From contig NZ_CP121668.1 of the NCBI RefSeq assembly GCF_029714425.1, forward strand, positions 7,647,501 through 7,711,500: DNA of 64,000 nucleotides, written 5' to 3'. The DNA is from Bradyrhizobium sp. CB2312. GTDB taxonomy: Bacteria; Pseudomonadota; Alphaproteobacteria; Rhizobiales; Xanthobacteraceae. A model generated the notes under the pieces. It ran no database searches, was not told the origin of the DNA, and saw only the letters and a list, made by a program, of their open reading frames with translations. The first letter of the stretch is position 1, and the number at the start of each line of letters is the position of its first letter. Below are positions 23,542 through 32,081 of this stretch, piece after piece. The position numbers and the translations under genes were made by a program.

Positions 23542-23663
23542 CAGGCTTCCTTGATGCTCCGCTTCAGGATTTGCTTGTCAGGCTTTGCTTGTCACAGGCA
23601 TGGCTTGCGCGCTGCCCGCGACCTTGCCATTACAGCGGACGAATAGCGAGGCAATCGCGCGCC

Positions 23664-24545
23664 ATGGCCCCCTTCACGCTCGCCCATCTGTCCGACCCGC
23701 ATCTGCCGCCATTGCCGAAGCCGCGGCTGGTCGAACTCGCGGGCAAGCGCGTGCTCGGTTACGTCAACTGGACGCGCAACCGCCACAAATACCAGCGCCG
23801 CGAGGTGCTCGACGCCATCGTCGCCGACATGCAGGCGCAGGCCCCCGACCATATCGCGGTGACGGGAGATCTCGTCAACCTCGCGCTGGAAGCGGAGTTC
23901 GCGCCGGCGCGCGCCTGGCTCGACGGTGTCGGGCCGCCCGACCGCGTCACCACGATTCCCGGCAATCACGACGCCTATGTCCGCGCCACCTTTCATCGCT
24001 TCGGCGAGACCTTTGCGCCCTATCTTGCGGGCGACGACGGCCGCATCGGCTTTCCGAGCGTGCGCCGGCGCGGACCACTCGCGCTGATCAGCCTGTCGAC
24101 GGCGGTGCCGACTTTGCCGTTGATGGCGACCGGCACGCTTGGCCGCGATCAGCTCGCCGCGCTCGCAGCGGTGCTCGAACAACTCGCGGCCGAGGACATC
24201 TTTCGCGTGCTCCTGGTGCATCATCCCCTGAAGTCGGTCGCACGCCAGAAGCGGATGACCGATTCCGCCGAGCTGCTCGCGCTCGTGAGGCGCCACGGCG
24301 TCGAGCTGATCCTGCACGGGCACGACCACATTCATTCGACGATGTGGTTCGAGGGGCCCAACGGCAACATTCCCGCGCTCGGCGTGCCCTCGGCCTCCGC
24401 GCTCGCGCACGGGCGCTATCCGGCGGCGGCGTATAATCTCTTCACGATCGAGAAGGACAATGCCGGCTGGCGCTGCGAGCAGACGGTGCGGGGCCTCGGG
24501 GCTGGGTTTCAGATCCAGCAGGTCAAGCATGCAAGGTTGATCTAG
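23664..24545 (+). CDS. Metallophosphoesterase (calcineurin-like, CpdA-type)
   Basis: 293 residues from the ATG at 23664. All five metallophosphatase motifs appear: AHLSDPHL (D-x-H) at the N-terminus, VTGDLVNL (GDxx), IPGNHDAY (GNHD), VLLVHHPL, and ILHGHDHIHS (GHxH). These bind a binuclear metal centre and hydrolyse phosphomono- or diesters such as cAMP or UDP-sugar derivatives. It diverges from the NUDIX gene across about 120 bases. An upstream frame extension lacks a good start and is rejected. Confidence 0.9.
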   Translation: MAPFTLAHLSDPHLPPLPKPRLVELAGKRVLGYVNWTRNRHKYQRREVLDAIVADMQAQAPDHIAVTGDLVNLALEAEFAPARAWLDGVGPPDRVTTIPGNHDAYVRATFHRFGETFAPYLAGDDGRIGFPSVRRRGPLALISLSTAVPTLPLMATGTLGRDQLAALAAVLEQLAAEDIFRVLLVHHPLKSVARQKRMTDSAELLALVRRHGVELILHGHDHIHSTMWFEGPNGNIPALGVPSASALAHGRYPAAAYNLFTIEKDNAGWRCEQTVRGLGAGFQIQQVKHARLI

Positions 24546-24549
24546 CACT

Positions 24550-24647
24550 CCGTCATTCCGGGGCATGCGAAGCATGAGCCCGGAATCCATCGGGCGGCAG
24601 CGCATGCGGATCAATGGGCTCGCGCTACGCGCGCCCCGGAATGACGG
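24550..24647. repeat. Dispersed palindromic element, CCGTCATTCCGGGGC type
   Basis: Ends CCGTCATTCCGGGGC and GCCCCGGAATGACGG are perfect 15-base inverted repeats around ~70 bases containing AGCATGAGCCCGGAATCCAT. It sits between convergent genes and is a common rhizobial intergenic element; it may act as a transcription stop for both. Confidence 0.8.
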
Positions 24648-24658
24648 CGGAGGAAAAT

Positions 24659-25216
24659 TCACCAGCTCCGCAGGGCCGCCACTACGGCGAGGCCGAACAG
24701 CGCGGCTGCGCCGAGGATGAAGCCGAGCACGAACGGCCAGACGCGCGAGCGGCGCCGCGGCTTCTCCGCGGCCTCGGGCACCGGCTCGGGCGGGACCACC
24801 ATCGCGCGCTCGCGCTCGATCATGCGGCGGGCGACGTAGTCGGTCACGGCGTCCACGATGACAGCCGTGTCGTGCGATTCGGCGAGCACGATGCGGCCGA
24901 AGCGGGTGTCCTGGACGAAGCGGTACTGCCGCTTGTCGCGCCCCATCATGATGTGCGCGACCACGTCGATCCAGAGCCTCGGCGTCTCGCCCTGGCTGAT
25001 GCCGCGGTCGAACAGGTCGATCTGGTCAGGCACCTGCGCGAACAGCGGGTCGAGCGCGTCGTTGAGGATCTCCAGCCGCGCCACTTCGGCGTCGCGGAGG
25101 TCGACGACGACCCCGGTCCGGTCGGCGGCCTCGATCCGTGCGCGCAGCAGCGCATCGCGCAGCCGCACCGGGCGCGGCTGGCTGGGATGGGTCACGCTGG
25201 TCTCGGGCTCTGACAT
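24659..25216 (-). CDS. Conserved hypothetical protein with C-terminal membrane anchor
   Basis: 185 residues: a soluble N-terminal region (about 1-150) with RARIEAADRTGVVVDLRDAEVARLEILNDALDPLFAQVPDQIDLFDRGIS and an LWIDVVAHIMMGRDKRQYRFVQDTRFGRIVLAE segment, a Pro/Glu-rich linker, then one membrane helix (WPFVLGFILGAAALFGLAVVA) near the C-terminus, i.e. a tail-anchored arrangement. I do not recognise a named family. Monocistronic, transcribed leftward. Confidence 0.72.
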   Translation of the reverse strand: MSEPETSVTHPSQPRPVRLRDALLRARIEAADRTGVVVDLRDAEVARLEILNDALDPLFAQVPDQIDLFDRGISQGETPRLWIDVVAHIMMGRDKRQYRFVQDTRFGRIVLAESHDTAVIVDAVTDYVARRMIERERAMVVPPEPVPEAAEKPRRRSRVWPFVLGFILGAAALFGLAVVAALRSW

Positions 25217-25323
25217 TGTCGGCCTCGTCCTGGATTGCTGACGTTAACCTATCAGTAACCAAACCGTCCGCAAAGGGTCCACAATTCCAGATACTTACGG
25301 TGCCCACAGGCACCTCGCCTGTG

Positions 25324-25364
25324 CCAAAAACAGACGATCCCACCCAGGCAGAGCCTGGATGGGA
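25324..25364 (-). terminator. Possible leftward terminator
   Basis: A 12-bp stem with one mismatch (arms at 25338-25349 and 25353-25364, loop AGA) is followed, reading leftward, by TCGTCTGTTTTTGGC containing a T5 run about nine bases later. It could end the aceA-DUF4170 transcript, ~150 bases downstream. The distance from stem to T-run makes it non-ideal. Confidence 0.35.
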
Positions 25365-25412
25365 CCATCCGTCCTTGGACGTCTTCTTAATTCAGCTCGG
25401 CGGCCGGGCCCC

Positions 25413-25515
25413 TAAAGCGCGATGAGATCAGGATGAATCGTCATCGCGTTTTAGCTTGTTGTTTGCGCATGATCTTTTCGGAAAACCGCTACGCACTTTT
25501 CCGGATCATGCTTTA
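25413..25515. repeat. Dispersed element with GCATGATCCGGAAAA terminus, copy 2 (inverted)
   Basis: TAAAGCGCGATGAGATCAGG through TTTGCGCATGATCTTTTCGG to CCGGATCATGCTTTA; the reverse complement of the element at 17181-17270, in a fuller form. Its last bases supply the TAA stop codon of the leftward DUF4170 gene (25513-25515). Confidence 0.75.
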
Positions 25516-25722
25516 GGCCGAAACGCGCGAGGGCTCTTCCACGATCGAGAAGCGGACGCCGGCCTTGTGGCGGCTCTCTTCCGAGACCTCGCGCCAGCAG
25601 TCCTCGGCTTCCTTGCGGGTCTTGAAGGGGCCTTTGACCTGGGCCGAACCTTCCACCAGCTTGTGGAAGTTCATCGAGCCGAACTCGCCGCCGATCACCC
25701 AGAAATTGCTGCCTGTGGTCAT
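25513..25722 (-). CDS. DUF4170 domain-containing protein
   Basis: 69 residues; FWVIGGEFGSMNFHKLVEGSAQVKGPFKTRKEAEDCWREVSEESRHKA is the DUF4170 pattern (a small SH3/SPOR-like fold). No function is known. It follows aceA by 30 bases on the same strand with a good AGGAGA site, so it is probably co-transcribed. Its stop codon is in a dispersed repeat. Confidence 0.85.
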   Translation of the reverse strand: MTTGSNFWVIGGEFGSMNFHKLVEGSAQVKGPFKTRKEAEDCWREVSEESRHKAGVRFSIVEEPSRVSA

Positions 25723-25752
25723 TGTCAGTCTCCTCTCGAAGCGCGTGGTGCG

Positions 25753-27387
25753 TTAGCCGAACTGGTTCATCGTGTTGTGAGCGCCGCCCGCCTTGAGGGC
25801 AGCTTCACCCGCGAAGTATTCCTTGTGGTCGTCGCCGATGTCGGAGCCGGCCATGTTCTGGTGCTTCACGCAGGCGATGCCCTGACGGATCTCGGCGCGC
25901 TGGACGTTCTTGACGTAGCCCAGCATGCCCTGCTCGCCGAAATACTCGCGGGCGAGGTTGTCGGTCGAGAGCGCGGCCGTGTGGTAGGTCGGCAGCGTGA
26001 TCAGGTGGTGGAAGATGCCGGCGCGCTTGGCCGAATCCGCCTGGAAGGTGCGGATGCGCTCGTCGGCTTCCTTCGCCAGCGGCGTGTCGTCGTACTCCGC
26101 CTTCATCAGCTCGGCACGATTGTACTTGCTGACGTCCTGGCCCGCTTCCTTCATCGCGTCGTAGACCTGCCAACGGAAGTTGAGGGTCCAGTTGAACGAC
26201 GGCGAGTTGTTGTAGGCGAGCTTGGCGTTCGGCACGACCTTGCGGATGCGGTCGACCATGCTGGCGATCTGCTCGATATGCGGCTTCTCGGTCTCGATCC
26301 AGAGCAGGTCGGCGCCGTTCTGGAGCGAAGTGATGCAATCGAGCACGCAGCGGTCGGCACCGGTGCCGGGCCGGAACTGGTAGAGGTTGGAGGGCAGCCG
26401 CTTCGGACGCATCATCTTGCCGTTGCGGTTGATGATGACGTCGCCGTTGCGGGCGTTCTCAGCGGTGATTTCCTCGCAATCGAGGAAGCTGTTGTACTGG
26501 TCGCCGATGTCACCGGGCTTATGGCTGACGGCGATCTGCTGCGTCAGGCCGGCGCCGAGCGAGTCGGTGCGGGTCACGACGATGCCGTCTTCGACGCCGA
26601 GTTCGAGGAAGGCGTGGCGGCAGGCGCGGATCTTGGCGAGGAAGACGTCATGCGGCACGGTGACCTTGCCGTCCTGGTGGCCGCACTGCTTCTCGTCGGA
26701 AACCTGGTTCTCGATCTGGAGCGCGCAGGCGCCCGCCTCGATCATCTTCTTGGCGAGCAGATAGGTCGCCTCAGCGTTGCCAAAGCCGGCATCGATGTCG
26801 GCGATGACGGGCACGACGTGGGTCTGGAAGTTGTCGATCTTCTCGATCAGCTCCTTCTCGCGGGTCTTGTCGCCTTCCTTGCGCGCCTTGTCGAGCAGGC
26901 GGAAGATGTCGTTGAGCTCGCGCGAATCCGCCTGACGCAGGAAGGTGTAGAGCTCCTCGATCAGCGCCGGCACCGAGGTCTTCTCGTGCATCGACTGGTC
27001 GGGCAGCGGGCCGAACTCGGAGCGCAGCGCCGCGATCATCCAGCCGGAGAGGTACAGATAGGTGCGATCGGTCTTGCCGCCGAAATGCTTCTTGACCGAG
27101 ATCAGCTTCTGCTGGGCGATGAAGCCGTGCCAGCAGCCCAGCGACTGGGTGTACTTGGTCGGATCCTTGTCATAGGCCGCCATGTCGGCGCGCATCAGCG
27201 CCGCGGTGTAGCGGGCGACGTCGAGGCCGGTCTTGAAGCGGTTCTGCAGGCGCATGCGCGCGACGGCCTCGGCCGTCACCCCGTTCCAGGTCGGCTTGGT
27301 CTGAAGCAGCGCCTGGGCTGCCTCGATCTCGCTCTGATAGGACGCCGGACGCTCAAGGGCGCTAATGCCGCGGGGCTGGTAATTCAT
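25753..27387 (-). CDS. aceA: Isocitrate lyase
   Basis: A 544-residue isocitrate lyase (isocitrate to glyoxylate plus succinate; first step of the glyoxylate shunt needed on acetate and fatty acids). The catalytic motif is SDEKQCGHQDGK (~residue 210; the family KKCGH with Gln at the second position), metal-binding DIDAGFGN precedes it, and SPSFNWTLNFRW lies near residue 365. The longer 540-residue form is usual in Rhizobiales. ATG 27385-27387 follows AAGGATCAGG and is chosen over a start at 27438. Divergent from its likely regulator. Confidence 0.95.
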   Translation of the reverse strand: MNYQPRGISALERPASYQSEIEAAQALLQTKPTWNGVTAEAVARMRLQNRFKTGLDVARYTAALMRADMAAYDKDPTKYTQSLGCWHGFIAQQKLISVKKHFGGKTDRTYLYLSGWMIAALRSEFGPLPDQSMHEKTSVPALIEELYTFLRQADSRELNDIFRLLDKARKEGDKTREKELIEKIDNFQTHVVPVIADIDAGFGNAEATYLLAKKMIEAGACALQIENQVSDEKQCGHQDGKVTVPHDVFLAKIRACRHAFLELGVEDGIVVTRTDSLGAGLTQQIAVSHKPGDIGDQYNSFLDCEEITAENARNGDVIINRNGKMMRPKRLPSNLYQFRPGTGADRCVLDCITSLQNGADLLWIETEKPHIEQIASMVDRIRKVVPNAKLAYNNSPSFNWTLNFRWQVYDAMKEAGQDVSKYNRAELMKAEYDDTPLAKEADERIRTFQADSAKRAGIFHHLITLPTYHTAALSTDNLAREYFGEQGMLGYVKNVQRAEIRQGIACVKHQNMAGSDIGDDHKEYFAGEAALKAGGAHNTMNQFG

Positions 27388-27557
27388 GTGCCTGATCCTT
27401 CTCGATGATGACGGAGCCTTCGGCTTCGCCATCGACATTTTTGACAGTGCATTGCGAAATGCGTGTCATGAGCTAAACGCCAGAAAGAGAAGTTCGTATA
27501 GAGGCCTTGTATTTGAATGGTGATGTCATGTAACATCGGAACATGTAATAGATGTTA

Positions 27558-27575
27558 TTTTGTAAATTTTGTAAA
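27558..27575. promoter_or_regulatory. Tandem TTTTGTAAA operator between aceA and its regulator
   Basis: TTTTGTAAA occurs twice without spacing (27558-27566, 27567-27575) in the 231-base divergent region. It resembles the AAA/TTTGCAAA-type operators bound by RamB/ScfR-family regulators at glyoxylate-shunt genes. Nearby TAACATC (27532 region) and GATGTTA (27551-27557) form another inverted pair. Confidence 0.6.
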
Positions 27576-27618
27576 TATAGGTCAGCAAGACTGTCGTTCA
27601 CGCACGGAGATCTGAGAA

Positions 27619-29064
27619 ATGCCCGCCGAATCCGGGAAGAAACTGTTCGTCGGGCCACGTTTTCGGAGGATCCGGCAGCAATTGGGGCTGTCGCAGACCC
27701 AGATCGCCGAGGGGCTCGGGATCTCGCCGAGCTACGTCAACCTGATCGAGCGCAACCAGCGCCCGGTGACGGCGCAGATCCTGCTGCGGCTGGCCGAGAC
27801 CTATGACCTCGATTTGCGCGACCTCGCCACCGCCGACGAGGACCGCTTCTTCGCCGAGCTCAACGAGATCTTCTCCGATCCGTTGTTCCGCCAGATCGAC
27901 GTGCCCAAGCAGGAGCTGCGCGACCTCGCCGAGCTCTGCCCCGGCGTCACCCATGCGCTGCAGCGGCTCTATGCCGCCTACACCGAGGCGCGCCAGGGCG
28001 AGACGCTGGCGGCCGCGCAGATGGCCGACCGCGACGTCGGCACGCGCTTCGAGGCCAATCCGGTCGAGCGCGTGCGCGAGCTGATCGAGGCCAACCGCAA
28101 TTATTTTCCGGAGCTGGAGCAGGCCGCGGAGACCCTGCGCGACGAATTGAACGTGCCGGCCGAAGGACTCTATGCCGCGCTCACCGCGCGCCTGCGTGAA
28201 AAGCACTCGATCCAGACCCGCATCATGCCTGTCGACGTGATGCGCGAGACGCTGCGCCGTTTCGACCGCCATCGCCGTCAGCTGCTCATCTCCGAGCTGG
28301 TCGACCCGCCCGGCCGTGCGTTCCAGCTCGCCTTCCAGCTCGGGCTTGGCGAATGCGCGCAAGCCCTCGAGACCATCATCGGCCGTGCCGGCCCGCTCGA
28401 CGACGCGCCGCGACGGCTGTTCCGCATCACCCTCGGCAATTACTTTGCAGCCGCTGTCATGATGCCCTACCCGGCCTTCCTCGCTGCGGCCGAAGCGCTC
28501 AACTACGACATCCACGTGCTGGCGCAGCGGTTCAATTCCGGTTTCGAGCAGGTCTGCCATCGCCTCACCACGCTGCAGCGGCCGAACGCGCGCGGCATTC
28601 CGTTCTTCCTGTTGCGCGTCGACAATGCCGGCAACGTCTCCAAGCGTTTTTCGTCGGGCACGTTCCCGTTCTCGAAGTTCGGGGGCACCTGTCCGTTGTG
28701 GAACGTGCACTCGACCTTCGACACGCCGGATCGTCTGCTCAAGCAGGTGATCGAGCTTCCCGACGGCACGCGCTATTTCTCGATCGCGCAGATGGTGCGA
28801 CGGCCGGTGGCGCCGCATCCGCTGCCGCAGCCGCGCTTTGCCATCGGCCTCGGCTGCGAGATCCGCCACGCCGCGCGCCTCACTTACGCCGCCGGCCTGG
28901 ACCTCGAGAAGACCGAGGGCACACCGATCGGCGTCAATTGCCGCCTCTGCGAGCGCGAGAACTGCGCCCAGCGCGCCGAGCCGCCGATCACGCGCACGCT
29001 GATCCTGGACGAGACGACGAGACGAGTGTCGAGTTTCGCGTTCTCGAATGCGCGGGAGTTGTGA
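27619..29064 (+). CDS. Short-chain fatty acyl-CoA-responsive regulator, ScfR/RamB family
   Basis: 481 residues: an N-terminal XRE HTH (about 10-68, IRQQLGLSQTQIAEGLGIS then PSYVNLIERNQRPVTAQILLRL), an IrrE/peptidase-like middle (~175-290, SELVDPPGRAFQLAFQLGLGE), and a C-terminal DUF2083 domain with cysteines FGGTCPLWNVHSTF, IGLGCEIRHAARL and GVNCRLCERENCAQRA. This is the RamB/ScfR architecture controlling acetate, propionate and glyoxylate-cycle genes. It diverges from aceA, with a tandem operator between. The middle domain lacks a clear HExxH, so it is likely a sensor not a protease. Confidence 0.92.
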   Translation: MPAESGKKLFVGPRFRRIRQQLGLSQTQIAEGLGISPSYVNLIERNQRPVTAQILLRLAETYDLDLRDLATADEDRFFAELNEIFSDPLFRQIDVPKQELRDLAELCPGVTHALQRLYAAYTEARQGETLAAAQMADRDVGTRFEANPVERVRELIEANRNYFPELEQAAETLRDELNVPAEGLYAALTARLREKHSIQTRIMPVDVMRETLRRFDRHRRQLLISELVDPPGRAFQLAFQLGLGECAQALETIIGRAGPLDDAPRRLFRITLGNYFAAAVMMPYPAFLAAAEALNYDIHVLAQRFNSGFEQVCHRLTTLQRPNARGIPFFLLRVDNAGNVSKRFSSGTFPFSKFGGTCPLWNVHSTFDTPDRLLKQVIELPDGTRYFSIAQMVRRPVAPHPLPQPRFAIGLGCEIRHAARLTYAAGLDLEKTEGTPIGVNCRLCERENCAQRAEPPITRTLILDETTRRVSSFAFSNAREL

Positions 29065-29120
29065 GGGCAGGAATCGCGCGGGCACTGCTTCGCGTTTGGC
29101 GGAAGGCATCCGCTACACCC

Positions 29121-29231
29121 ACCGCTGTCATCGCCCGCGAAGGCGGGCGATCCAGTACGCCGCAGCGGCTGTGATTGAACCGAGACGCCGCGGAGTACTG
29201 GATGCCCCGCCTTCGCGGGGCATGACAGTGG
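29121..29231. repeat. Dispersed palindromic element, TGTCATGCCC type
   Basis: ACCGCTGTCATCGCCCGCGA at the left and CTTCGCGGGGCATGACAGTGG at the right form inverted ends around GATCCAGTACGCCGC / AGTACTGGATG arms. Same family as 38015-38123 and 47705-47815. It separates convergent genes. Confidence 0.8.
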
Positions 29232-29255
29232 AAAATGAGGCGTGACTGACCCGCC

Positions 29256-29549
29256 TCACGCCAGCGTATGCACGATCACCGGCCCGGCGGCGGCACTCGC
29301 ATGACCCGCCAGCAGCGGAGCCAGATCCTTCTCGATCCAGGCGATGGCGCGCTTGTTCGCTTCCTCGGCCTGCTCGAACTTGTCGAAGATCGAGATCGCG
29401 GTGACCGTGTCGTCGCCGGCATAGACGACGTAATAGGCACGGAAACCGTCGACGTCGCTGATGATCGGAACGGCGCCGTCCTTGATGCGGCGCGCCAGCT
29501 CTTCCGCGCTCCCGCTTTTCGCCTTGGCCTGACGGATGGCGGCATACAT
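29256..29549 (-). CDS. Antibiotic biosynthesis monooxygenase-like (dimeric alpha/beta barrel) protein
   Basis: 97 residues from the ATG at 29547-29549 (GGGAGGATGCC upstream). The sequence AIRQAKAKSGSAEELARRIK, VDGFRAYYVVYAGDDTVTAISIFDKFEQAEEANKRAIAWI fits the ferredoxin-like ABM/stress-responsive barrel fold of small heme- or quinone-handling proteins. Catalytic residues cannot be named. Monocistronic. Confidence 0.7.
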   Translation of the reverse strand: MYAAIRQAKAKSGSAEELARRIKDGAVPIISDVDGFRAYYVVYAGDDTVTAISIFDKFEQAEEANKRAIAWIEKDLAPLLAGHASAAAGPVIVHTLA

Positions 29550-29807
29550 GGCATCCTCCCTTCCGGCTGTCTGAATCTTGGTGCTGTTCAACCTACACCC
29601 GATAGCCGATTCCGTCATCCTGAGGATGACGGCGATGGGCTAGCGCTCGCGGCGTTGGCCTTGGTTAACCCGGCCCTAACCCATCCCCGCGATCTGCAAC
29701 CAGCGGTTAAGCACGCCTCAACATCGGTGCCTTAGTGTTGCCCCACTCACTTTTCGCAAACAACGGTGGCCTATCCTGCCGGGCGAAGTGACATCAGGGG
29801 GTTCATC

Positions 29808-30611
29808 ATGCGCATTGCGTTGCTGCTGACCGCAACCATTGTCGGCGCGCTTTTCACCAATCCGTCCCATGCCGGCTCGCTCGATGCCGCTGGCGCAGCT
29901 GCGCCGCTGCCGCCGGGCTTCCAGAGCTATCGCGGCTACATGTTCGACCTCACCGAGAATTCCGAGCGCAAGGATGTCGACAAGCTCACCGAGAATGTGA
30001 AGCAGCAGATCGACGTCGTCGAAGCATCCGGCCTGTCGCCGCGCGTGTTGCGCTTCTTCCGCACCGTCCCGATCGTCGCGAGCGAGCTCGCTTGCCTCGA
30101 CGAAGGCGCCGCGACCGCCTGCTACGGCCGCGTCACCCCGGACATCCAGCGCAGCGCACCGCGCACGCTGACGGTGTGGGACCATGACAAGCAGCGGTGG
30201 ACCAATCCCAATGCCGTCGACCTCGCGGTCGATTCGGGCCTCGGCGTCATAATGCTTCGGCCGGACTTGATGCGCTACGAGAAGGAGGCCGTGCTGCTGC
30301 ACGAGCTGCTGCACGCCTATCACGCCCGGCTGCTGCCGGACGGCTACGCCAACAAGGGCGTGATCCTCTATTATGCGCTGGCCAAGACCAAGGACCTCCT
30401 GCCCAAGGAATCCTATGCGATGAAGAATCCCATGGAGTTCTTCGCCGTGACCGGCAGCATCTTCCTGGCGGGAAAAAGCGAATTCCACGACCCGAAGTCG
30501 CGCGAGGCGCTCAAGGAGAAGATGCCGGACTATTACAAATATCTGGTCGGCGTGTTCGGCTTCGACCCCGATCCGGCAGCCTCGAGCGGCCCGGTCGCCT
30601 CGCTGAAATAA
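29808..30611 (+). CDS. Secreted putative zinc metallopeptidase (HEXXH)
   Basis: 267 residues. Signal peptide 1-21 (cut after SHA), then a unique N-terminal part (FQSYRGYMFDLTENSERKDV...) with cysteines in ELACLDEGAATACYGRV, and an HEXXH zinc site HELLHAYH at about residue 164. A candidate third ligand is Glu in MKNPMEFFAVTGSIFL ~45 residues later, a spacing and context like anthrax-lethal-factor-type (ATLF/M34-like) zincins. GGGG precedes the ATG. It ends at a strong terminator. Substrate unknown; catalytic activity is inferred from the motif only. Confidence 0.72.
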   Translation: MRIALLLTATIVGALFTNPSHAGSLDAAGAAAPLPPGFQSYRGYMFDLTENSERKDVDKLTENVKQQIDVVEASGLSPRVLRFFRTVPIVASELACLDEGAATACYGRVTPDIQRSAPRTLTVWDHDKQRWTNPNAVDLAVDSGLGVIMLRPDLMRYEKEAVLLHELLHAYHARLLPDGYANKGVILYYALAKTKDLLPKESYAMKNPMEFFAVTGSIFLAGKSEFHDPKSREALKEKMPDYYKYLVGVFGFDPDPAASSGPVASLK

Positions 30612-30632
30612 GGCGCCTGCCCAAGACAGCCC

Positions 30633-30665
30633 AAAAGCCGCGCCAACAGCGCGGCTTTTTGTTTT
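30633..30665 (+). terminator. Rho-independent terminator
   Basis: A perfect GCCGCGC-CAACA-GCGCGGC hairpin (30637-30655) preceded by AAAA and followed by TTTTTGTTTT, 25 bases after the zincin gene stop codon. It ends that rightward gene. Confidence 0.9.
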
Positions 30666-30772
30666 GCTAACCGGAAGCTGCGGATGACGCCCGGGTAGGA
30701 ATTGCCAAGGTGGGGCCTGATCTGCATAGTCCCGCCCGCATCGATACCTGTTTTTCAAGAGGATAGAACAAC

Positions 30773-31123
30773 ATGGCGGACGCCGACCTGGATGTCGTGA
30801 TCCGGCAACTGGCCAGACAGCTGCATACGGGCCTGATGACCCGCGCCAAGGAGCGGCGGGATCGCTACAACGGCCTCGCGGCCAAGGCCAAGGGCAAGGA
30901 GACCGGCGAGCGCTTCAAGATGATGGCCAAGGCCACCATGGAGCAGGCCACCGCCGCCGCCAGGCGCCTGCAGATGTCCGCCGACAACGTCGCCGACAGC
31001 TACGCAAGGTCGATGCGCCTCGCCGCCAGCACACCGGTTGCGGTGAAGGCGGAGAAGCCGAAGGAAGACAAGCCGGCGAAGAAGGCCAAGGCAAAAAAGG
31101 CGAAAGCCAAGAAGGCGAAGTAG
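30773..31123 (+). CDS. Small protein with lysine/alanine-rich histone-H1-like tail
   Basis: 116 residues. The first ~90 are helical and basic (DLDVVIRQLARQLHTGLMTRAK, FKMMAKATMEQATAAARRLQM), the last ~25 are Lys/Ala/Pro repeats (EKPKEDKPAKKAKAKKAK and further KAK). Such tails occur in bacterial H1-like and some ribosome- or DNA-associated proteins. No named domain. Its start is 107 bases after the previous terminator, so it has its own promoter. Confidence 0.7.
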   Translation: MADADLDVVIRQLARQLHTGLMTRAKERRDRYNGLAAKAKGKETGERFKMMAKATMEQATAAARRLQMSADNVADSYARSMRLAASTPVAVKAEKPKEDKPAKKAKAKKAKAKKAK

Positions 31124-31135
31124 GCGCGCTTTCTT

Positions 31136-31274
31136 CCTTCTCCCCTTGCGGGAGAAGGTGGCGCGAAGCGCCGGATGAGGGGTTCTTTCCGCTCGCAAGA
31201 CTGTTCGTGAGGATGGAGACCCCTCACCCGGCTTCGCTTGCAGCGAAGCCACCCTCTCCCACAAGGGGAGAGGG
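31136..31274. repeat. Dispersed palindromic element, CCCTCTCCCC type
   Basis: CCTTCTCCCCTTGCGGGAGAAGG at the left and CCCTCTCCCACAAGGGGAGAGGG at the right, with inner GGATGAGGGG / CCCCTCACCC arms. Same family as 13902-14055, 40055-40193 and 58845-58983; placed between convergent genes. Confidence 0.8.
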
Positions 31275-31304
31275 TGCAGCGGCGAATGCCGCTTTAGGTA
31301 ACTC

Positions 31305-31946
31305 CTACCTTCTTGGCGCCGACACCTGGGCCGGCTCGGCGCTCGCGAGCTCGGCGAGCTTGGCGCGCGCGGCCTCGCGGGTGCGGGCGTCCTTGCCAGC
31401 GGGCAGCGCCACCGCGGCCTCGAAATCGGCGCGGGCGTCGTCGGCCTGGCCGCGGGCGAGGAAGGCAAGGCCCCGGTCGAGGCGGGCCTGCGCATCCGAC
31501 GGGTCGAGGCGGATCGCCGTGTTGTAGCTCAGGATAGCGCGGTCGAGATCGCCGGTCGCAGCGAGCGCCAGGGCGCGCTGGTGATAGGGCGCGGCGAGCT
31601 TGGGATCATGCGCGATCGCCTCGTCATAATCGTCAATGGCGAGCGCGAGGTCGCCGTTCTGCCGGCGCGCCAGCGCGCGGTCGCGATAGAGCGCGGCGCG
31701 GTTGGGATTGAGGTGGATCGCCTCGTCGAAATCGGCAATCGCCCGGCGGAAGTCGCCATGGCGCAGCGCAATCCGACCGCGCCCCTCATAGGCAAAGGCG
31801 ATCAGCGAGCCGCGCAGCGGTGAGAAGCCGATCACGGCCGAGCAGATGTCGGAATCGTCCTCGTCGCCGCAATTGACGACCATGTGCGTGGACAGCCCGA
31901 TGAGCACGCAAAGGACGATCAGCAATGGTACGGCAGTTCTGGTCAT
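31305..31946 (-). CDS. Tetratricopeptide repeat protein, membrane-anchored
   Basis: 213 residues: an N-terminal hydrophobic signal/anchor (RTAVPLLIVLCVLIGLSTH), a short region with two cysteines (NCGDEDDSDICSAV), then about three to four TPR units, e.g. GRIALRHGDFRRAIADFDEA, ALARRQNGDLALAIDDYDEA and GDLDRAILSYNTAIRLDP. It is a periplasmic protein-interaction scaffold by fold; partners are unknown. Leftward, convergent with the Lys-rich tail protein across a dispersed repeat. Confidence 0.85.
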   Translation of the reverse strand: MTRTAVPLLIVLCVLIGLSTHMVVNCGDEDDSDICSAVIGFSPLRGSLIAFAYEGRGRIALRHGDFRRAIADFDEAIHLNPNRAALYRDRALARRQNGDLALAIDDYDEAIAHDPKLAAPYHQRALALAATGDLDRAILSYNTAIRLDPSDAQARLDRGLAFLARGQADDARADFEAAVALPAGKDARTREAARAKLAELASAEPAQVSAPRR

Positions 31947-32081
31947 CTTCGACCGTGACCGGCGGCAGGCCGGCCACGCATCCCCTTTCGAAGGAAATCT
32001 CTCGCCTGCGTGTTAACACCGGACGGGGCCATCCTGTGTGCGCCAGGTCACAAAGCCAGGCGCAATTCCCGACCGGTTCCA

